Part shown: in pieces, positions 1 to 11,447 of the stretch
Numbering within the stretch: position 1 is the stretch's first letter
Layout of the letters: each line of letters opens with the position of its first letter
Assembly: GCA_013423385.1 (NCBI GenBank)
Contig: BLZA01000007.1
Coordinates: forward strand, 930,001 to 994,000
Reading direction: 5' to 3'
Source: Naganishia liquefaciens
Taxonomy: Eukaryota; Basidiomycota; Tremellomycetes; Filobasidiales; Filobasidiaceae
Length of the DNA: 64,000 bases
Notes under the pieces: model-generated
The model's database searches: none
The model's input: only the letters and a program-made list of their open reading frames with translations
What the model was told of the DNA's origin: nothing
Program-made: the position numbers and the translations under genes

Positions 1-336
1 CCGCTCAACGGCTTTTCTTGCCTGATCGCCTTTGTTCAGCTTTCCAGGATGCAGCAAAGGACCCCTTCGCAGACGGCTGGCTTGCCAGAGAGCAGATCAG
101 ATATAAGATCCAGCCATCTGGTCTGCCCGTTGCGCTCATTCCACCACATTCATTCAACACAGCTTACTCAACTCAACTCACTTCAAGGCCTCTCAAGACC
201 ACCTTACACTCTCTCATCACAGTCCTTGCCAGTCATTCAAGCGCTTCCTAGGTAAAACAAGCAACCTACGTCAATCCGGACAATCACTCTACCAAACAAG
301 ACTTTTGCGACACACCAAAATCCACATACCGTCAAA
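1..336. other. upstream region of the first gene
   Basis: No coding segment is recognisable here. The stretch is pyrimidine-rich with many short CT/CA runs, as expected for a fungal promoter and 5' leader, and ends in an A-rich context just before the ATG at 337. Short open frames present have no protein-like composition. Confidence 0.5.
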
Positions 337-1231
337 ATGTTGTTCTCCACCATCGCTCTTACTGCATTCGCTGGCCTTGCCGCCGCCGCCCCTGTCAAGC
401 GGGGATTCGGAGGCCGAGCCACCTTTTACGCAACCGGTATGTTCATGCGATCATCCGTCTTGTTGAGAATCCGACTGACTCTGGCATTCTTCAGGACTCG
501 GTGCTTGCGGCCAAATGTCATCGGACTCTGACTTCATCGTCGCTCTGAACGCCCCGCAATACGGTAACGGTTACCCCGGTCCCAACTGCTTCAAGCAGAT
601 CCAGATCTCCGCCAACGGCAAGACCGCCACTGCTACCATTATGGACCAGTGCCCTGGATGTGGTTACGGAGACTTGGACATGTCGCCGGCACTTTTCAAC
701 CACTTTGCCGACCCGTCCGTTGGTGTCTTCCAGATGAGCTGGGATTGGGCCGGATCTGCTCCTGAGCCTACTCAGGAGGCTCCCAAGACCTCGTCTACCC
801 CGCCTCCCGCCGCGACCTCGACCTACGTTGCTCCTACTTCGACCTGGGTCGCACCGACCACCACCTCGGAGACCCCGTCCTCTACTTGGGTCGCGCCTTC
901 GTCATCCTCGACCCCCGCAGCCCAGCCTACCACCTCGTCTGTCGCTCCGTCTTCCTCGGCTGCGCCCTCCTCATCGGCTGCTGCCTCATCCTCGTCGGTT
1001 CAGGCTTCCTCTGCTAGCAGCAGTGTCTCGGTCTCGTCTTCCGACGTCTCCACTTCTGCGACCACGACAAGCTCTGCTCCCGTTCCGACTATCACCGTCG
1101 ACTTGAACAACGGAAACCTTGCCGAGCTCTGCGAAGCCGTCGCCCAGATGGGCAAGCTCGTCGTCGTTGGCGCATCCCTTGCCAACGGAACTGCCGTCAT
1201 TTTGGGCAACACCACCGTCAACATTGAATAA
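337..1231 (+). CDS. Secreted RlpA-like / expansin-like DPBB protein
   Basis: Two exons (337-436 and 495-1231; intron 437-494, GTATGT...CAG) give 278 residues. A hydrophobic signal peptide (about residues 1-18) is followed by a Kex2-type Lys-Arg pair near residue 21. Residues about 25-125 form a double-psi beta-barrel of the RlpA/barwin/expansin type. The sequence shows the N-terminal G-x-A-T-F-Y motif, the G-A-C-G turn, the N-A-P-Q-Y segment and the cysteine-rich D-Q-C-P-G-C core with the conserved Asp, then the L-D-M-S-P-A-L-F motif. A Ser/Thr/Pro-rich, probably O-glycosylated linker covers about 130-230, followed by a short conserved-looking C-terminal segment. There is no expansin carbohydrate-binding domain, so this is a single-domain secreted or wall protein. 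Function is inferred as wall binding or loosening; enzymatic activity is not expected from the family. Confidence 0.9.
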
Positions 1232-2099
1232 ATCTGCCGATCCGTCAAGTACGACCGCCAAGATTTCGTTCGCCACGCTCGTTTCATAATCAATACATAA
1301 CCACACATCACCTGTATCGACACCCGCGTCGGACCGCATCATTTTGGGCTTTTTGGTGTCTCTTTCTGTATCCACATAGACAAACTTTGTATCAACTTTT
1401 GGCAACCGCTCAAATTCGGCTCGCCGTAGACGAAAAGCATGACGATCATGCATTTGTATCCCTTGAGTTATGTGATATCACATCGTTCTCTCACGATTAC
1501 GTGTCATCCATCATCCGAGCATGCTTCCGTCAGTGGATCCATTTCCCAAAATCAAATCCCTTTCACTTTATCGTAGCTGTTCAGTCGATTGTTCAGTCTA
1601 CCTAGCACAATACTACAGTATATAAAAATGCCGAGCTCACAAGAATCGGATATCACTCAAACCGACCCTGACCCCGCATTCAAAATGGTTGCTAATCGCC
1701 CTTAGATTTCGTGGCCAGAGAGCAACAACGGCAACAACGGAGCCTTGTTGGCGGCGGACCCCTGACTTCCTTTCCTCTGCCTCAGCTGATTTCTCGCAAC
1801 AACCTCGCTGATATTTGTCGGTTGCCCCGTGCCGAATCGGCATTGCTAGCGCGCCGGCTGCTCGAGAAACGGGGGATGCTTACCGCTTTTACCGAGACCG
1901 AGTCACGCGGAAGATCATTTTGCTGCCTTTGCGTTTATGGTTTAGGGCTGAGATGGCGGACATGGGCGAACATCCATCTTGTCCTCGGGATCGTAGAGCT
2001 GACGGCAGAAGAGCGCAAGCCGCCGATGTTGACGCTATCGCGTTGAGATACCCAATTTGAACGGACCGTAGTCTCTCGCAGCGCGATCCCCAGGCAAAG
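1232..2099. other. intergenic region
   Basis: About 870 bp between two genes transcribed in the same direction. A TATA-like TATATAAAA lies at 1619-1627, too far from the next ATG (2100) to be assigned confidently. No coding exon or RNA gene is recognisable. Confidence 0.4.
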
Positions 2100-4045
2100 A
2101 TGGTGCAGACAGACGGCCAGCAACCCATCCTCTACGTCGAGGACGGATCCATGACGGTCCTTCCCGCTGGCGAGCCACCCGCACGTCAGACATCCGCCCT
2201 TTCGCACGATTTCAAGTCCAAAATCGAACCGGATTTGGCTGATGGAACCAGGGAGAAGGATGGTCTGGCCTACGAGAGAGAAGCACCTTCGGTCGGCGAC
2301 GATGATGCGGGGAATGCGATGGCGGCCTTGGAGAAGCAGGAGAAGGCTCCCTTTCCGGAAGGCGGGAGACAGGCGTGGTTGACAATACTGGGTACATTCT
2401 GCTGTACGATGATCACGTTCGGTGTCCTCAACACCTATGGTGTGAGTACATTATGCCAAGGCAATGCTCTCTTGTCCTGACTTGATTTCTTCCAGGTATA
2501 TCAAGCGTATTTCAAGCAAACATACCTTGCAGACTACTCAAATTTCGCCATCAACTGGATCGGTACGGTGCAGTATGTCGGCATTTTCGGTTTGGGGCTA
2601 CCAATGGGTAAGTTTCTGCGTTAGTGCACTCCACCCATCGCCCGGCCTAACAATTCCCACATCTCAGGCAAACTTTTCGACCTGGGCTTCTTCCGACCGT
2701 GTTTCCTCATCGGAGCTGTGTGCCTAACAGCCTCCCAACTGGGTCTGTCCTTCGCCAACTCCTTCGCGACTCTGTTCATTTCCCAAGGTGAGACAGGCGA
2801 ACGACAAAGCGACGACGGCACACTGTGAAGGCTGAATTTTGCGCCCCTTGCTTCAGGACTCTTCATGGGCATCGGCATGGGCATTATTTTCAACATGGCC
2901 ATCCCCTGTCCCTCACATTGGTTCCTTAAACGTAGGGGAATGGCGCTTGGACTGTGAGTCGCGATCTTCCGCGCGTCACTGACGGCCGGCTGACTTGAGT
3001 CTGTAAATGAAAGCGTCGCCGCAGGTTCTTCGACCGGAGGAGGTAAGCTGTTCAATGTTGGTGCCGTTGTCCTTGCTGACCTCGAGCCATGAAGTGTGCT
3101 TCCCAATCATGATCCAACGCTTGATCCCGCGAATCGGCTTCGGCTGGTCGATGCGGGTACTGTTCTTCATAGAGATCGCCATGCTCACCATCGCCTGGTT
3201 TACCATTCGCACGCGACTTCCGCCAGCGATTGACGTCCGGGACAAGAGCAAAGGTGGTTGGTCGCAGGTCAAATGGATAGATCTGCAGGCCTTTAAGAAT
3301 CCGGCATACACCATGATCGTCATTGGATTCGGCCTGGTCGTTTTCGGCCTTTATACGCCGTTCGTAAGTCAAGCATTGCGCTCGTCTTGCAAGGAGATGT
3401 TGACTTTATGGTGCCTACAGACATACATGGACGTATTCACATCGCATTACCAAATACCCGCAAACGGATATTTTTTGTCCATCATGAACGCAGCCTCGAT
3501 GTTTGGACGTATTCTCCCGGGCTTCATCGGTAAGTAAAGTCTTGCGCGTAGAGTTTTTACCGATTGCTCATCATATTTTGCGTGGTAGCCGATAAGATTG
3601 GCCGAACAAACACGATCATTCCGTTTTTGACCCTGGCGGGCGTGTTGCTATTCATCTTTCCCCTATGCACATCAGTAAGTAGTCTTGCCTTTCAATATCG
3701 ATCTGCATCTGACTCAATGAGCCTGGGCAGCTCGGAGGTCTCGTTCCTTTTGCAATCCTGTACGGATTTGCTTCTGGCGGCCATGTTTCGCTGCAACCCG
3801 CTGTCGTGGCTCAATTGGGACCGACCGAATCTGTCGGCGTTCGAGTCGGCAACATGATTGCCTTTCAGGCGCTGGGATCGGTATGTCAGCCCTTTGTGGG
3901 GTTGATTTTGGGCGGCGACCCGTCGACCGGATACCGATGGTGGGGCGCCTGTTCTTTCAGTGGCGCCCTTGTCCTTGCGGGAGCTTTCTGCCTGGTGATA
4001 GGGAGAAGATTTGCTCTAGCCGGAAAGTGGATAGGCAAGATCTAA
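2100..4045 (+). CDS. MFS transporter, monocarboxylate-transporter type
   Basis: A multi-exon gene. The first exon is 2100-2441, with a GTGAGT donor at 2442 and an acceptor at 2495; further 50-60 nt introns follow. The first 80 or so residues are hydrophilic and cytoplasmic, then a G-G-R-Q-A-W-L segment leads into transmembrane helix 1 and the Y-G-V-Y-Q-A-Y loop typical of fungal Mch/monocarboxylate-like permeases. About 12 hydrophobic segments can be counted, with the mid-protein hydrophilic loop around 3200-3290. The late A-D-K-I-G-R-T-N motif (around 3590-3610) is the usual MFS loop between helices 8 and 9. The product is inferred to be a plasma-membrane or vacuolar proton-coupled carrier. 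The substrate cannot be told from sequence, and many family members are orphans. Confidence 0.85.
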
Positions 4046-4187
4046 AAGGTGGAAGCAGACGATAGATATTGTATAAGTGAGCATCGCTCACAGGGGATAT
4101 AGATACAATCAGATATCAAGGCAGGTCTTTACGGCGTCGAGGTGAATATCAGAAGGCCCAGCAATGCCCGTCCGTATCATGCCGATT

Positions 4188-5036
4188 CTAACCGATCCGG
4201 AGACCCAAACCCAACCCAGCCAGGAACGACGCTCGCTCTGTGGGAGATCAGCATTAGTATCTTAGGCGACTTGTTACGTCGACAAACCGACTTACGCTGA
4301 AAGTTGGCCGTCAAGAAATCGACAAACCACTGGACCACACCCGTCACGGTGGGCAACTTTCGTTTAGTCTCCGTCAAGGAGGAACCGGTGGAAGGGAGCG
4401 ATCCAAAGGTATTTTCGTATGACGAGGAGAGCTTGCTCCAGTTGATGTTGATGAATGAGCGAGATTGCATATACTAAGGACAAAATGTTTTGGAATGAGT
4501 TGGCGCAGCTCGAGATTCGTTTGGAATTTCGTGCATGTACCTGCATCAACACGTAAACCCCTCCAAGGAAAAAGGCAATCAACTTGGCTCCCTTTTTGAT
4601 AAACACGCCTGCACAGATTCCACAAATGGCACCCAAAGAGAGTTCATACGGCGAGAGGATCGATTTAGGCTCTGTTGGCAAGGCATCGGCTTTTCCCGAG
4701 GCGACAGGCGCCGGTGCGGCTACTGAGGAACGTGTAGCTCGACGTAAGCGCCCGCCGAGTTTCTCTCTCACCGGATGCCAACTCACGAGAATCACACCGA
4801 ATCTCTTGCCTCGACAACCCCAAGCTCTGGAGCCCGACGAATCCGAGACCAGCTCCAAGACCGACCGCCGCGATTCTCCGACCAAAACCAGCCTTTGCAG
4901 CCTGAGCATACGGGGATGCGGGTGCGACCTGGGAGAGTGCGCGCAATGGTGAGACTTTTGCGGCACGATTAGCTGGGATGCTCGTGCGCGTGCATGGACG
5001 AAGGCTAGAGCCGAAGACGGTGCGGGTGAGAGACAT
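4188..5036 (-). CDS. FUN14: FUN14 family mitochondrial outer-membrane protein
   Basis: Four exons are supported by frame continuity: 5036-4787, 4722-4541, 4473-4296 and 4237-4188. The N-terminal half is rich in Arg, Ser and Ala, with a hydrophobic A-V-G-L-G-A-G-L-G-F segment, as in a mitochondrial targeting or anchor region. The FUN14 domain follows: the S-P-Y-E-L-S-L-G-A-I-C-G start, the F-I-K-K-G-A-K-L helix turn, a second glycine-rich membrane helix ending L-M-Q, and the I-N-I-N-W-S-K-L segment that matches the family. The C-terminus ends in a third hydrophobic stretch with G-L-G-L-G-L-R-I-G. FUNDC1/FUN14 proteins act in mitophagy and mitochondrial dynamics. No clear LC3-interacting motif is visible, so a mitophagy-receptor role is not claimed. 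Confidence 0.88.
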
Positions 5037-5807
5037 TGTTGCTTGCGAAATACGGATTCGTAGGACAGGAGAAGACTTTGGGAGGAGTCACTTGGTGGTC
5101 GATTCATGGCGATCAGCATGGATCATGGGGGATGCGACAGCGCGGGAGCTAATTTTAGAAGGAACGCGCGGGGGTGACGTCAGGACAGAGTGTGGTTTGT
5201 GAACTAGATAGCGGAACTGGTAGTGTCGGTCAATGTTATTCAGACTGCGGTAGCGGAGCAACGGATCCGTGATATCAGCAGCCTCGTTGCCCTATGCTCT
5301 CGATGCTATGACTCGAGCACGCCTAGTGGGCAGCAAATGCCGCACATTCGAAATCGGCCGGCCCAGCTCTCCATGGCCATTTGAACGCGGAGAGTGTGGC
5401 TCTGGTCGAGCATTCAATCTCCAATCTCAAGCATGTGCAGATGAGACTCTAACATTAGGTGGTTGCTCTTCACACATACCCATGAACCTCGAGTGAAAAC
5501 CGCTGTGAACTCGCGATTCCCCTTCTCCCTCGCCTCGCTCGAATCCTCGGCAGGTCGCGTTCCGACGTTACCGGCGTTGCTTTGGCCCGGAGCCCCGTCT
5601 TCCGCGCTAGCGAGCCCGCGAACCCGAAGCCGCCCACCCGCCAATCGTCGCATCCACCGTCGGGGCATCACTTGAGCAATCCATGGTATTCGCTGGCAAG
5701 GCGCTCATCGACGGGCCGTCTTCCAGAGACCCTTGTAAGCTCTCGAGTGCCTCCACAATTGCCCGCGAGTTCTGATCGTAACGTTGCTGCTGGCCCTCGC
5801 TTTGTCG
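5037..5807. other. divergent intergenic region between FUN14 and AGX1
   Basis: About 770 bp separating two divergently transcribed genes; it must hold both promoters. Open frames here lack recognisable protein features. The 3' part, from about 5500, is C/T-rich like a fungal leader. Confidence 0.4.
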
Positions 5808-8009
5808 ATGCGTTCCCGTTCCGCCCTCGCTCGTCTTCACCTCGACTCTGTCCTGCTTCGACAACACGTTCCAACGCTCGCTCAGACTTGCGCATTATCC
5901 TTTCAACCGCAGATACATTCCAAAAGTTTCAGCAGTAGCCCCATAGCCAGAATGTCTTCAACTTGGAAACAGGACGACCACAAGTAAGTCGGATCTACCG
6001 CCAAAAGACATGTTTGCTGAATGTCGTTCTACATAGGCTTTTGGTGTAAGTGATATCACCGCTCGATCAGCGGAGTAGCGATCAACGGGAAGATATAGGG
6101 CACGTGTATTGATCTGGGCCACCCTCCAGCATCCCCGGACCGATCGAGGTTGCCGACGATGTAAGTCCATCAACAGAGTTTTCCGCACGGGTACTGATAC
6201 TCTGCTCGTCATCAGGTCCTCCTCGCTAATGCGCATCGTGAGTGTCGATCTCCCTGAGCTCTACCACATTTCGTCTCGGAAACACGGCGAGATGATTGTG
6301 CATCTCGGCAAAGTGAAGCGAGAGCTGATAGCCGCTTGCTCCTTCTAGCCTCCATGTCGCACGTCTCTCCCGCGTTTGCGCCCGTCTTTGGTAACTGCGT
6401 CAAACTCCTCCGAAAGGTGCTCTACACCACCGACGGTCAGCCCTTCCTGGTGGCCGGCAGCGGAACGTTGGGATGGGACGCCGTTGGAGCCAACCTGATC
6501 GAGAAGGGAGACAAGGCTGTAAGTCCATCGGAAGGTTGCACTGATTTTCCGTTTACTGAGCCTTCGCTTGGGTCCCGCAGCTCGTTTTGACTTCGGGTTA
6601 CTTTGGTGACTCCTTTGCCGAATGGTATGCGTCTTCGTATGGCATTGGGTTTTTAACCGCGCTGACCCGCTATCCTCTTCACGCAGCTTGAAAGTTTACG
6701 GCGCCGATGTCACCCAATTGACTGCGCCCATCGGTGGAAGCCCAACGTGCGTTGTGGCGGCCCGAGCTGTGCGCAACTGCCGAAACTGACGTGTCGCAGT
6801 AAGGAGCAGATCACCGAAGCCCTGAAGAAGGAAAAGTACAAGGTTCTCACTTTTACCCATGGTCAGTTCGCTAACCGCTCCTCACCCTGCATCAATTGAC
6901 TTGCGAGATCAACCATTCACTTACGCTTTCCTCGCTTCATCTCGCAGTCGACACTTCCACCGGAGTGCTTTCGGACCCCAAGATGATCGCCGAGGCCGTC
7001 AAGGAGGTCAGCCCGGATACTCTTGTGAGCCGCGCGGACAGGAGATAGCCACAGCACCTGTCCTGATGAGATTCGGAAACGACCAGGTTGTCTTGGATGG
7101 CGTGTGCTCTGTCGCCTCGGAGGAGATCAGATTCGACGATTGGGGGATCGACGTTGTCATCAGTGCCACGCAGAGTAAGTCATGATCGCCATCACACCTC
7201 TTTAGAGGTTCCGCAGCTCAACATCGTTGCATTCCCCTGCCAGAGGGCCTCGGCGTCCCTCCGGGATTGAGCGTGGTCTGTGCTTCTCAGAAGGCTCTCA
7301 AGGTCTTCGAGAACCGAAAGACCCCTCCGAGCTCATACTACATCAGCTGGACCAAGTGGCTACCAGTGATGAAAAACTACGAAGCCGGCACGCCTTCTTA
7401 CTTTGCTACCCGTAAGTGCCTCATTCCTCGTCGTGTCCTTAGATAATGCTATTTTTCTGAAAATCGCTTACAAACCTTGTCTTTGCAGCCCCCGTTCAAC
7501 TCGTTTACGCATTGGAGACCTCGTTGAAGACAATCATGGAGGGTAGAGTCTCTCTCGAGGAAAGATTCCAGATGCACCGAGACGCAAGTCGAAAGTTTAA
7601 GAAGGAAATGGAAGGTCTCGGCCTCAAGACTGTAAGTGTCAACAACGCGGGATAGGTGGGGAATCGCTGACAAGTCGATTTTCAAGGTGTCTCTTTCGCC
7701 TGAAACTTCCGCAAACGGCATGACCGCTGTGTACTTCCCGGATGGCTTCAAAGCACCGGATATCCTTCCCAAGCTACTCGCGTGCGTTCTTCACAATCCG
7801 TCCTTCTCAACTTGACCCTGATATATACTTTCCAAACATCCAGCAAAGATATCGTCGTAGCGGCCGGTTTGCACAAGGATATCAAGGACAAGTACTTCCG
7901 AGTCGGTCACATGGGTGTTTCCGTCGTAGACACCGAACGAGGAGATTTGGATAGGGTAATCAAGGGTATCAAGGAGGCGTTCGCAGAGGCGGGTTACAAG
8001 AGCTCTTGA
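5808..8009 (+). CDS. AGX1: Alanine-glyoxylate aminotransferase (class V, PLP)
   Basis: A class V aminotransferase converting glyoxylate and alanine to glycine and pyruvate. Two in-frame starts exist. ATG 5952 gives M-S-S-T-W-K directly before the conserved K-L-L-V-I-P-G-P-I-E. ATG 5808 adds 48 residues rich in Arg and Ser with almost no acidic residues, like a mitochondrial presequence. Early exons are tiny: a 9-nt microexon at 6037-6045, then 6130-6160 (31 nt) and 6216-6237 (22 nt). The family motifs P-S-M-S-H-V-S-P, S-G-T-L-G-W-D and D-G-V-C-S-V-A are present. The PLP lysine is in S-A-T-Q-K-G-L-G, with its codon split by an intron near 7174. The C-terminus reads G-Y-K-S-S, not a standard PTS1 peroxisomal signal. 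The gene ends at the TGA at 8007-8009, opposite the bZIP gene. The enzyme call is firm; the start choice is open. Confidence 0.93.
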
Positions 8010-8608
8010 ATCGCGGATGGCTCGAGGTTGCATGCGGGCAACGCGAGTCAGCGTGTCAAATCCAAACTGTAAATAGTTGTAGCTCTGCCGAGCGGAACTT
8101 CGAACGAAAGGCGTCTTATGTCGATTGAGGTAAGCATGGCAGTGCTCGGCCTTGATACCATTGAACGGTTAGTAAACGACGATAGGCTATTGGTAACGCT
8201 GCCTGTCTTGAAGCATCGGGTCTTCTCAAGGTCATCCGCCGAGCTTGGCACCTGAAAGCTCTACAGCAGAGTTCCTCTCGGGTGCTAAGGCCACAGGCAG
8301 AGTATCCGAGTATTGAAAGACGGGATCTCGGTGTCTCCCTTGAGGTCACGCACAGAGTCAATCACAAGCGTAATGTTTGTATTGTGACAAATGGCTATAA
8401 TGACAACGATGTGTGTGCACAAGTGAGAGTAGCTATATGTTGGCTTTCTTGAGGGGCTCCAATGTCCCAATCTCTGCCCAATGTCCTTGTGATAGTAAAC
8501 TTTTTTGTCCAGAAGTCCGTTTGTCCCGTTATCCCAGGTCCTTGATGCTGGCAGAATTGTCCTTAGAGTCTGGTGGGTTCAGGTTGCGCGACGTGTCCGG
8601 AATGCGCA
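8010..8608. other. convergent 3' intergenic region
   Basis: About 600 bp between the convergent ends of AGX1 and the bZIP gene. Nothing is recognisable apart from presumed 3' untranslated sequence. Confidence 0.4.
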
Positions 8609-11175
8609 TCACTGCTGGAACAAGGCATTGCCAGTGGCTAGCAGTCTCGCTGCTTGAGATCTATCCAGCAACTCCGCACCAGTGGAGCCGGTTCGAGCCG
8701 AGTCGATGACAATCTCAGTCGAAAACTCGATCTCGCAATCAAACTTGGCAAATTTAGTGGACGCGGTCTTCTCGAAGGCCGTGACGGCGGCGATGGTCGG
8801 CATAGCTGATGCTGATCGCGTCATACCGAGCATATTGTGAGACCAAGTAGAATGGATAGAGTTTCGTCTTGAACTCAAGAGAGAGGACGCGTGATCGTCA
8901 AAGACTGTCGAAGCGCGTGTGCGGCTTTGTAGGTCGGAAAGATCGCTGGCATAATCGATATCGGCGAATGTATCCTCAACCATAAGCGGGGCTAATGTCG
9001 GAGACGGGCCGTCCTGCCACAAAGCTCCGGCCGGCGCGAGCAAAGACGGGAACGCCGCCGTGTCCATGTTCAGTTGTAAGTCTGTCACGCGACTGACCAC
9101 CGTGTCGAAGAGATTCGGGCCTGGTGCGAAAGCCTCATTGAAAGACTCCCTATCCATTGGAGACTTATCTTGGTAAGGGCTTGGTATCTTCTCGTTGCTG
9201 GATGAGACGATGATCCAACCCTTGGGCGGACTTTGCAGAGAACAAGATGAGTCGGATGAAGCTGAACGACCCAGCCAAGAATGAATAAGATGGTTGACTG
9301 CAGAGTTGGCCGCGTCGTCTTTCAGAGACATGGTCCCGGTGGTCATTCGCCCAAAGTCATCCTCGGCCGTAATGGGCCTGAGAAGAGTCAGGGAGACAGC
9401 CTGTTTTGAGTGCGCGGACTGGCCGATTGAGTAATTGATAGCGTCTGAAATCCTGGTGTCAAGGGCAGGCTGAATTCGCAACGAAGCCTCACTGGAGGCC
9501 ACATGCGTCATCGCTGCGCACATTGCCATTAGAACCATAGTGACCAGAAAGTCCTGGCGAAGAAAGAGTCAGTGCGGTGATTGATGAGGTCATGAATGAT
9601 ACTTACGAAGACTAGATTGGCATTGAAGGCCTGGGTAGCCAAGACCGTTGCTTTGCCTTCTTCTCCTCTCCTGCCGCAGGTACCGCTTGACCGCGATGGC
9701 AAAAGAGGTTCAATGTATCGCGTTTGAGCCGGAGGTGATTCGAGTTTGCAGAGGACAGCTCCAGCGGGAAGGGAATGAACCAAGTCGTGATGAGGCTCGA
9801 CTATCTCGCTCGAGGCGTCAACGATTCGAAGTGCATTCTCCCTCTCTGCAACTTGATCCAAAGTCATCTTGGGCACAACGACGCCAGGCGGAGAGATTGG
9901 AGGCGTTGCCATGTCTTCAGATGAGATTGATTCAATTTGTCGCTGGAGCTTGGCCACCATTTGTTCAGCAGCAACGCGTTGATTGCGTTCGGCGTCCAGT
10001 TGATCGCGCAAGCCCTGAATCAACATCTGCATGTGCGACTTCTCGTCCTCTTGGAGGAGGAGCCCATCAATGCCGATGGCAGGTACATGCTCCAGAGACA
10101 GCAAGGGCGGCTCCGGTCGATCAAGTGCCATCGACGCACACAAATCGGGCCGGGAATCTCGCAGCACCTGTTTGAGAGATTCGAGGCGCTCCATCAATTT
10201 CGCATTCTCTAGGCGAAGCTCGAACGCTTGCTCGCTCTTTCGGGTTCGAGATCGCTGCGCGCTGGCTCGATTCTTGACTTTTCGGATCTCCTCCTTGGTC
10301 AGGTTCTCTAGATTCGGGAGACTGACTTCGCCAGTGATAGGATTGATACAATCAGAACCAGAGGGCAGGTGCGAGGATGCTGGTGAGGTATTCCATGGCT
10401 TGAAGCCGCCCGGCGGCGCGTGCTTCTTCTTGCCGATTCCGAGCTTTTTGCGCAGGGTTTCGGCGAGGGCCGCCTTTGTCTGGTCTTTAGCGCTGTCGAC
10501 TATCGGCCAGGTTTGATTTGCATTCTGCGATTGGGATTGCGGAGCAGGCGTCGTCGCTGCTGAAGAAGTCGATGCGCAGTCGCCCTTGTCTTTTCGCGAG
10601 CGTTTCCTCGGTACAGGTGCGGCTTGATCGCGATCTGGATCTTGTTGACCAGTCACTGATCTGGCTTCGATGAGCTCTTCGCAGGACAAACGTCGTTTCC
10701 TGGTGGCGTCTTTGATGTCGAGCCGCTGAGGCGCGAAACACTCGGTGTCGGATACGCTGGTCAATGGCGAATGTTCAGGATTGATTGGCGTTCTTTGTAG
10801 GCTTGTCGGGGATATCGTCATTGTCGGCGCGTCCGCGAGGTAGCTACCGCCCATCACGACAGACGGATCAGCAGTAACAGAGGGCGTAATGCTGCCGTCC
10901 GAACTGTGAATAGGAAACGAATAGCCAGCGTTTTCGTATTTTTCATTGTCGGCGAGCATGGTAGCGAAGCCCGCAGGGGATTGCGGCTGATTGACTGAAT
11001 AGGTGAACAATGCCTCTTGGCCTTCGCACATGCTGGTCGGGTTGGAGTACGAGTACTGCATCGGTTGAGGTTGCAGATAAATTACTTGAGGTTGCCCCTG
11101 CGGCGAGTCTTGATAAAAGAACGGCTGTGTGTATTGCTGATCCATGAAAAGGTGGGCATTCTGTTGGTCCATCAT
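8609..11175 (-). CDS. bZIP transcription factor with a possible transmembrane segment
   Basis: Two exons, 11175-9607 and 9553-8609 (intron GTAAGT...CCAG), give 837 residues. The N-terminus is Gln/Tyr/Pro-rich (activation-domain-like), with basic patches around residues 159-163 and 190-197 that could be nuclear signals. The bZIP basic region is at about 296-315, with the N-R-A-S-A-Q-R-S-R signature (N-x-x-x-A-x-x-S-R), followed by a leucine zipper to about 340. A second predicted coiled coil is at about 376-416. Residues about 518-541 form a hydrophobic stretch (L-V-F-D-F-L-V-T-M-V-L-M-A-M-C-A-A-M) built across the intron. About 300 residues follow it, including Ser-rich and acidic parts. That order (activation region, bZIP, hydrophobic helix, long tail) resembles ATF6/CREB3-type membrane-tethered factors. 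The helix contains one Asp, so tethering is only a hypothesis. The target sequence cannot be predicted. Confidence 0.85.
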
Positions 11176-11447
11176 CTTGGATGTGGGAAATTGAGCAGAA
11201 TGCGACTCGAACTGCGATGGCGACGAAGCACGTCCAGCTGTTATATGGATAGGAGGCGGTCATCGGGTTATTGTTGGCCATGAGGCAGGCGTATTCGGGT
11301 GGAGCGGAACAAGCGTCGAGAAAATTTCGACAGCCGATAGGTCAGAAGCGTGGAACAATAAAGCAAAGGATGCGTATCGAGTCAGTTATCAGACAAGACA
11401 ACAGGCAGAAAGGACCTTGGTGGAAAAGCCGTCACAGCAGCCTGCGC

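Noticed and set aside
986-1453. Minus-strand open frames opposite the Ser-rich tail of the DPBB gene
   Set aside because: Antisense openness caused by the biased codon composition of the Ser/Thr-rich tail; no independent features.
4364-5119. Alternative minus-strand frame starting upstream of FUN14
   Set aside because: Only its inner part (after the first intron) belongs to FUN14; the upstream part is an out-of-frame shadow of exon 1.
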